Origin: Solirubrobacteraceae bacterium
GTDB taxonomy: Bacteria; Actinomycetota; Thermoleophilia; Solirubrobacterales; Solirubrobacteraceae
Assembly (NCBI GenBank): GCA_024710825.1
Contig: JANJUA010000188.1
Span: forward strand, 1-14,408
Length of the DNA: 14,408 nt
Direction: 5' to 3'
Positions 9,590 to 14,408 of the stretch are shown here, piece by piece (within the stretch, counting starts at the first letter, position 1; every line of letters begins with the position of its first letter). The position numbers were made by a program, and so were the translations under genes. The notes under the pieces are model-generated. The model saw only the letters and a list, made by a program, of their open reading frames with translations. It ran no database searches and had not been told where the DNA came from.

Positions 9590-10771
9590 GTGGCCGAGAT
9601 CGTGCTCGACGGCATCACCAAGCGCTATCCCGACGGGACGGAGGCCGTGAAGTCGATGGACCTCCAGATCGCCGACGGCGAGTTCATCATCCTCGTCGGC
9701 CCGTCCGGCTGCGGCAAGTCGACGGCGCTGCGGATGATCGCGGGCCTGGAGGACATCACGGAGGGCGAGCTGCGCATCGACGGCGAGGTCGTCAACGACA
9801 AGGCGCCGAAGGACCGCGACATCGCCATGGTGTTCCAGAACTACGCGCTCTACCCGCACATGACGGTCGGGGAGAACATGGGCTTCGCGCTCAAGCTGGC
9901 CGGCACCGACAAGGCCGAGATCCAGCGCAAGGTGCGGGAGGCGGCGAAGATCCTCGACCTCGAGGGGCAGCTGGACCGCAAGCCCGCGAACCTCTCCGGC
10001 GGCCAGCGCCAGCGCGTCGCGATGGGGCGCGCGATCGTCCGCTCGCCGAAGGCGTTCCTCATGGACGAGCCGCTGTCGAACCTCGACGCGAAGCTGCGCG
10101 TGCAGATGCGCACCGAGGTGTCGCGGATCCAGTCCCGGCTGGAGGTCACCACCGTCTACGTCACCCATGACCAGACCGAGGCGATGACGCTCGGCGACCG
10201 GGTCGCGGTGATGCGCCTGGGCGAGCTCCAGCAGGTCGACTCGCCCAAGGAGCTCTACGACCATCCCGTCAACCTGTTCGTCGCGGGGTTCATCGGCTCG
10301 CCGGCCATGAACTTCTTCTCGGCGACGGTCGACGGCAACACCGTGCACCTGCCGATCGGCGACGTCCCGCTGCCCGACGAGCTGCGCCGCGGGCTCGAGT
10401 CGCGCGGCGGCGCCTCGCGCGAGGTCATCGCCGGTCTGCGGCCCGAGGACTTCGAGGACGCGTCGCTCGTCGACCGCGGCCGCCAGGACGGCGGGATCGA
10501 GTTCGCCGCGAAGATCGATCTCGTCGAGTCGATGGGCTCGGAGATCTACGCCTACTTCGGCCACGAGGGGGAGGCCGCGAGCTCCGAGCAGATCGCGGAG
10601 GCCGCCGAGGGCGCCGAGGGCGGCCAGGTGGTGGCCCGCCTCAACCCGGACTCCCAGGTCGCGCGCGGCCAGGAGGCGCGCCTGTGGCTCGACAGCGCCA
10701 AGCTGCACCTCTTCGACCCGCAGAGCGGGGAGAACCTGACGCGCGCCCCTAGCGCCGCCGCGACCGCTTGA
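9590..10771 (+). CDS. sugC: ABC sugar transporter ATPase, SugC/MalK/UgpC-like
   Basis: 393-residue ATPase that drives the LpqY-SugAB importer. Walker A is G37PSGCGKST45, Q-loop Gln83 lies in MVFQNYALYP, the signature is LSGGQ at 135-139, Walker B is FLMDE at 156-160, the D-loop is SNLDAKLR, and the switch His is H193 (YVTHDQTEA). A C-terminal regulatory OB/TOBE region (about 235-393) follows, as in MalK, UgpC and MsmX-type ATPases. It contains an acidic, alanine- and glutamate-rich insertion around HEGEAASSEQIAEAAEGAEGG (near 325-345) that is probably a surface loop. MsmX-like ATPases can serve several importers, so it need not be dedicated to this one. The last 23 bp overlap the 3' end of the convergent ParB-like gene, so no terminator separates them. 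Confidence 0.96.
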   Translation: MAEIVLDGITKRYPDGTEAVKSMDLQIADGEFIILVGPSGCGKSTALRMIAGLEDITEGELRIDGEVVNDKAPKDRDIAMVFQNYALYPHMTVGENMGFALKLAGTDKAEIQRKVREAAKILDLEGQLDRKPANLSGGQRQRVAMGRAIVRSPKAFLMDEPLSNLDAKLRVQMRTEVSRIQSRLEVTTVYVTHDQTEAMTLGDRVAVMRLGELQQVDSPKELYDHPVNLFVAGFIGSPAMNFFSATVDGNTVHLPIGDVPLPDELRRGLESRGGASREVIAGLRPEDFEDASLVDRGRQDGGIEFAAKIDLVESMGSEIYAYFGHEGEAASSEQIAEAAEGAEGGQVVARLNPDSQVARGQEARLWLDSAKLHLFDPQSGENLTRAPSAAATA

Positions 10772-11603
10772 GCTCGGCCAGGATCTCGTCGCTCCAGGCG
10801 TGCGAGCGCGTGAGCTCGTAGCGCTCGCCCGCCACCTGCTCGTAGGCGTCGGCGTCGGTGTCGCGCTCACCGGCGAGGCCGGCCTCGCGCAGCATCGCCA
10901 CCACCGGCACGAACTCGTGCTCGAACCAGCCGCGCGCGACCTCGGCGCGGGTGAGGAACTCGCCGCGCTCCTGCATGTGCCGGAAGCCCCATGCCTCGAC
11001 GCCCTCCGCGAACGAGGCGTAGCGGCCGGGATCGGACAGCACGACCCGCCGCGCCTGGTCGGGCGGGAGCGGAACGCGCTCGCGGAACAGCCGCTCGTGG
11101 CTCTTGAGCGGCAGGTCGCTGAGCCGGAGCCGGCGGTCCGCGCCGACCTTCGTGAGGATCTCCGTGACGTAGGCGTCGATGTCGTGCCAGCCGAGCGCGC
11201 GCGCGGCCGACACCCGATGGTGCCCGTCGCGGACGAAGTGCGCCTCGCCGATCCGGTACACGGAGATCGGCGGCAGCGGCTCGCCGCGGTGCATGGCCGC
11301 CGCGATGCGCTCCCAACGGGCGCGGACCTTCGAGCTCGTCGGTCGGAACTGACGGTCGAAGCCGGTGAGGCGGTCGGTCGTGCCGACGATCGTGTCGAGC
11401 TCGACGACCTGCAGCCCCAGGTCGCGCTCGCCGGTGCGGCCGAGCGCGGCGACGACCTCGTCGAACGGGAGGATGAGGTCCACGTCGCCGCGCTCGCGGG
11501 CCAGGACGCGCCCGACGCGGGCGAGCGTGCGGCGGCGACGGACGCGGAGGAAGTCGTCCTGGGCGTCGTTGCCGGAGAGGCCGGTGCGGAGCGGCGGAGC
11601 CAT
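10749..11603 (-). CDS. ParB-like nuclease-fold protein (ParB/Srx superfamily)
   Basis: 284 residues on the minus strand. The central region (about 65-150) has a ParB N-terminal-domain layout: VVELDTIVGT, then GFDRQFRPTS, PLPPISVYRIGEAHFVRDGHHRVSAARALGWHDIDAYVTEIL. The box DGHHRVSAARALG (126-138) stands where plasmid and chromosomal ParB have GERRxRAxxxxG, so nucleotide handling may differ. No HTH or C-terminal dimerisation domain of true ParB is evident, and there is no parA or parS-like context. The N terminus is very basic (VRRRRTLARVGRVLARERG) and the C terminus ends KRSRRR. I recall similar single-domain actinobacterial proteins labelled ParB, of unknown function. It faces the sugar operon tail-to-tail (23-bp overlap) and shares a 23-bp promoter gap with the divergent oxidoreductase. 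Confidence 0.85.
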   Translation of the reverse strand: MAPPLRTGLSGNDAQDDFLRVRRRRTLARVGRVLARERGDVDLILPFDEVVAALGRTGERDLGLQVVELDTIVGTTDRLTGFDRQFRPTSSKVRARWERIAAAMHRGEPLPPISVYRIGEAHFVRDGHHRVSAARALGWHDIDAYVTEILTKVGADRRLRLSDLPLKSHERLFRERVPLPPDQARRVVLSDPGRYASFAEGVEAWGFRHMQERGEFLTRAEVARGWFEHEFVPVVAMLREAGLAGERDTDADAYEQVAGERYELTRSHAWSDEILAELKRSRRR

Positions 11604-11608
11604 GCGGT

Positions 11609-11614
11609 GCCATA
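11609..11614 (-). promoter_or_regulatory. Possible -10 box of the ParB-like gene
   Basis: On the minus strand TATGGC ends 5 nt before the ATG at 11603. It overlaps by two bases (TA, 11613-11614) the plus-strand -10 of the oxidoreductase. It is an imperfect match to TAnnnT, so weak evidence. Confidence 0.25.
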
Positions 11615-11618
11615 GGGT
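11613..11618 (+). promoter_or_regulatory. -10 box of oxidoreductase gene (leaderless)
   Basis: TAGGGT fits TAnnnT and ends 8 nt before ATG 11627. The whole divergent gap is 23 bp and has no Shine-Dalgarno sequence, so the mRNA is probably leaderless. Confidence 0.5.
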
Positions 11619-11626
11619 CGCACCGA

Positions 11627-12613
11627 ATGCGCGTCGTCGCCATCACCCGTCACGGCGAGCCCGACGTCCTGGCGGTGCGGCAGCGGCCCGATCCGGTGGC
11701 CGGGCCGGGTCAGGTGGTCGTCGAGGTGCGGGCCGCGGGCGTCAACTTCGCGGACCTCATGGCGCGCGTCGGGCTCTACGACCCGGCGCCGAAGCCGCCG
11801 GCGGTGGTGGGCTACGAGGTGGCCGGGACCATCGCCGCGGTGGGGGAGGGCGTCGCGCCGGAGCGCCTGGGCGAGCGGGTGATGGCGGGCACGCGCTTCG
11901 GCGGCTACGCGGAGCGCGTCGCCGTGCCCGCGTCCGACGCCCTCGCGCTGCCCGAGCGGCTGAGCTTCGCGCAGGGCGCGGCCATCCCGGTCAACTACGC
12001 TACCGCCTGGGCCGCGCTCGAGACCCTGAGGCCGGGCGAGCGGGTGCTGCTCCACGCGGCGGCGGGCGGCGTCGGCATCGCCGCGACGCAGCTCGCCCGC
12101 GCCCGCGGGGCGATCGTGCTCGGCTCGGCGTCGCCGGCCAAGCTCGCCGGCCTCGACCTCGACGAGCCGATCGACCGCACGCGGCGGGGCTGGTGGCGGT
12201 CCGTCGCACCGGTCGACGTCGTCCTCGACGCGATCGGCGGCCGCTCCTTCGCGCGCTCCTACCGCCTGCTGCGCCCCGGCGGCCGGCTGGTCGCGTTCGG
12301 CGCGAGCGCCGTCTACACCGGCGAGCGCCGCTCGCTGCTGCGCGCCGCCCCGCAGGCGCTGCCGATGCTGCGCGGCTTCGACCTCATCCGCCAGATGGAG
12401 GAGTCCAAGACCGTCGTCGGGCTCAACATGCTCGCCCTGTGGGACGACCGCGGGACGCTGGAGCCGTGGATCACGCCGCTGCGCGATCTGCTCGACGACG
12501 GCACGATCGCGCCCGTCGTCGCGGCCGAGGTCCCGTTCGCGCAGGCGCCGGACGCCCACCGCATGCTGGGCGAGCGGCGCAACGTCGGCAAGGTCGTACT
12601 GGTCCCGGGCTGA
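11627..12613 (+). CDS. Zinc-free medium-chain NADPH:quinone oxidoreductase, VAT1-like
   Basis: 328-residue medium-chain dehydrogenase/reductase. The N-terminal GroES-like domain has VRAAGVNFADLMARVGLY, GYEVAGTIAAVGEGV and ERVMAGTRFGGYAERVAVP. The nucleotide site is LLHAAAGGVGIAATQLARARG (141-161). The catalytic-zinc cysteines of alcohol dehydrogenases are missing, as in quinone oxidoreductases. The C-terminal half (LLRPGGRLVAFGAS, then FDLIRQMEESKTVVGLNMLALWDD, and RRNVGKVVLVPG at the end) recalls the VAT1 branch. The stretch between the Rossmann motif and VDVVLDAIGG (about 165-196) is short: it reads SASPAKLAGLDLDEPIDRTR and lacks roughly ten residues usually present there (the GAD-x-VINY region). 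The likely activity is NADPH-dependent reduction of quinones or enones; the substrate is unknown. A leuA leader promoter begins right at its stop. Confidence 0.92.
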   Translation: MRVVAITRHGEPDVLAVRQRPDPVAGPGQVVVEVRAAGVNFADLMARVGLYDPAPKPPAVVGYEVAGTIAAVGEGVAPERLGERVMAGTRFGGYAERVAVPASDALALPERLSFAQGAAIPVNYATAWAALETLRPGERVLLHAAAGGVGIAATQLARARGAIVLGSASPAKLAGLDLDEPIDRTRRGWWRSVAPVDVVLDAIGGRSFARSYRLLRPGGRLVAFGASAVYTGERRSLLRAAPQALPMLRGFDLIRQMEESKTVVGLNMLALWDDRGTLEPWITPLRDLLDDGTIAPVVAAEVPFAQAPDAHRMLGERRNVGKVVLVPG

Positions 12614-12619
12614 TATCGT
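12614..12619 (+). promoter_or_regulatory. -10 box of the leuA leader transcript
   Basis: TATCGT (TAnnnT) directly after the oxidoreductase stop codon and 10 nt before the leader-peptide ATG (12630). The transcript would start at or very near that ATG. Confidence 0.5.
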
Positions 12620-12629
12620 GGGTGGTCGG

Positions 12630-12677
12630 ATGCGGTCTCTCTCGGCCCTTTCGCTGCTTCTTCTCCTCCCCCGCTAG
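12630..12677 (+). CDS. Leucine-rich leader peptide of leuA (attenuator peptide)
   Basis: A 15-codon open frame, MRSLSALSLLLLLPR, ending TAG at 12675-12677. Seven of its 15 residues are leucine and five are consecutive (CTG CTT CTT CTC CTC, 12654-12668). It sits 77 nt upstream of leuA, the committed step of leucine synthesis. A run of the end-product amino acid before its biosynthetic gene is the classical mark of ribosome-mediated attenuation: shortage of charged tRNA-Leu stalls the ribosome and changes the downstream RNA fold. The start is supported by a TAnnnT box 10 nt upstream and the absence of a Shine-Dalgarno sequence, so it is probably read from a leaderless RNA. The stop codon lies in the hairpin at 12666-12683. 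Leucine attenuators have been proposed for actinobacterial leuA genes by comparative genomics. Confidence 0.88.
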   Translation: MRSLSALSLLLLLPR

Positions 12678-12683
12678 GGGGAG
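12666..12683 (+). promoter_or_regulatory. Hairpin overlapping the leader-peptide stop
   Basis: CTCCCCC (12666-12672), GCTA loop, GGGGGAG (12677-12683): a perfect 7-bp, GC-rich stem. It covers the last leucine codon, the Pro-Arg codons and the stop of the leader peptide. A ribosome paused on the leucine run or at the stop would block it. No U-tract follows, so it is not a simple intrinsic terminator. Confidence 0.7.
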
Positions 12684-12692
12684 CGATGCGTG

Positions 12693-12708
12693 GCGCCCGC
12701 ACTGGCGC
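12693..12708 (+). promoter_or_regulatory. Second leader hairpin before leuA
   Basis: GCGCC (12693-12697) pairs with GGCGC (12704-12708) around a 6-nt loop. It competes with an alternative TGCG/CGCA pairing (12687-12690 with 12698-12701). Such mutually exclusive folds are expected in an attenuator, but short GC-rich stems also arise by chance at this base composition. Confidence 0.35.
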
Positions 12709-12742
12709 GAACTCAACCGGAAGCAGACACCAGCCGAGAACC

Positions 12743-12748
12743 AAGGAG
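12743..12748 (+). promoter_or_regulatory. leuA ribosome binding site
   Basis: AAGGAG, 6 nt before ATG 12755; it decides the start of leuA. The hexamer AGGAGA (12744-12749) is the exact complement of TCTCCT (12662-12667) inside the leucine codon run of the leader peptide, so the two could pair and hide the site. Confidence 0.8.
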
Positions 12749-12754
12749 AGCCCG

Positions 12755-14306
<1,552 letters not shown>

Positions 14307-14323
<17 letters not shown>

Positions 14324-14408
14324 CGGCGAGGCCCTGGCGGTAGCCGGCGGCGAGCGCGTCGCCGGCCCGCCGGTCGTCCATGAGGTCGTCGCCGATCGCC
14401 GCCGCGGC
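14307..14408 (-). CDS. C-terminal fragment of a minus-strand gene (cut by window end)
   Basis: Reading the minus strand in from the window edge gives an open frame of 33 codons ending AAGYRQGLAATASA and TGA (14307-14309 on the plus strand). The piece is alanine-, glycine- and aspartate-rich with no recognisable motif. Its end overlaps leuA by 17 bp tail-to-tail, the same arrangement as the sugC/ParB-like pair. The region after leuA has no other candidate. The call depends on open frame and spacing only, so it is tentative. Confidence 0.4.

Noticed and set aside
8615..12559. Very long open frame on the minus strand (over 1300 codons), and others such as 3449-5470 and 829-2547 minus.
   Set aside because: They run antisense to well-recognised genes and have repetitive Arg/Ala/Gly/Val/Asp-rich translations. 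Long antisense frames are expected in DNA of this GC content.
12666..12683. Intrinsic transcription terminator in the leuA leader.
   Set aside because: The stem is strong, but the bases that follow are not T-rich, so a classical terminator is not supported.
12686..12754. In-frame ATG at 12686 as the leuA start.
   Set aside because: It would add 23 residues unlike any LeuA N terminus and has no SD, whereas AAGGAG precedes ATG 12755. Reinitiation there after the leader stop is possible but unsupported.

Overview
This is a high-GC (visibly about 70%) bacterial chromosome segment with almost every base in genes and no gene-free stretch over about 170 bases. The mix of genes points to a deep-branching actinobacterium, possibly Thermoleophilia/Solirubrobacterales. 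It has an actinobacterial-type SerC, a trehalose importer of the mycobacterial LpqY-SugABC type, several TAnnnT -10 boxes placed 7-10 nt before start codons (leaderless transcripts), and a short type-1 LeuA instead of the long type-2 enzyme of Mycobacterium and Streptomyces. The lineage is an inference from gene content only. No rRNA, tRNA, CRISPR array, insertion sequence or phage gene was seen.

Layout. 1-416: 3' end of an acyl-CoA/acyl-acid ligase (MenE-like). 413-531: short intergenic stretch with a 25-bp direct repeat. 532-1386: SAM-dependent methyltransferase. 1414-2403: ilvC. 2404-2564: promoter, ZTP (pfl) riboswitch and an SD-sequestering hairpin that control the overlapping genes serC (2565-3692) and serA (3692-5251). 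5252-5377: promoter and structured leader of a cold-shock gene (5378-5581), whose stop codon overlaps the TTG start of a fatty-acid desaturase (5578-6516). 6517-6585: short promoter region with four tandem 9-bp repeats. 6586-10771: a four-gene ABC importer operon (lpqY-sugA-sugB-sugC type). 10749-11603 on the minus strand: ParB-like protein, tail-to-tail with sugC. 11627-12613: VAT1-like quinone oxidoreductase, divergent from the ParB-like gene across 23 bp. 12614-12754: leuA leader with a 15-residue peptide containing seven leucines, five of them consecutive. 12755-14323: leuA. 14307-14408 on the minus strand: probable C-terminal end of another gene.

How the parts work together. Three blocks are amino-acid biosynthesis with separate control logic: ilvC on an apparently leaderless mRNA, serC-serA under a riboswitch that reports one-carbon (10-formyl-THF) shortage, and leuA behind a leucine-rich leader peptide. 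SerC and SerA supply serine, the main one-carbon donor, so a ZTP riboswitch in front of them makes physiological sense. The cold-shock protein and desaturase pair looks like a compact cold-response unit (RNA chaperone plus membrane fluidity). The ABC operon probably imports trehalose or a related disaccharide.

The strongest discoveries are regulatory: the Leu5 leader peptide of leuA, with its leucine codons complementary to the leuA ribosome binding site; the ZTP riboswitch on serine synthesis; the csp-desaturase coupling; and the phased 9-bp repeats before the sugar transporter. I saw no convincing new multi-gene defence or mobile system.
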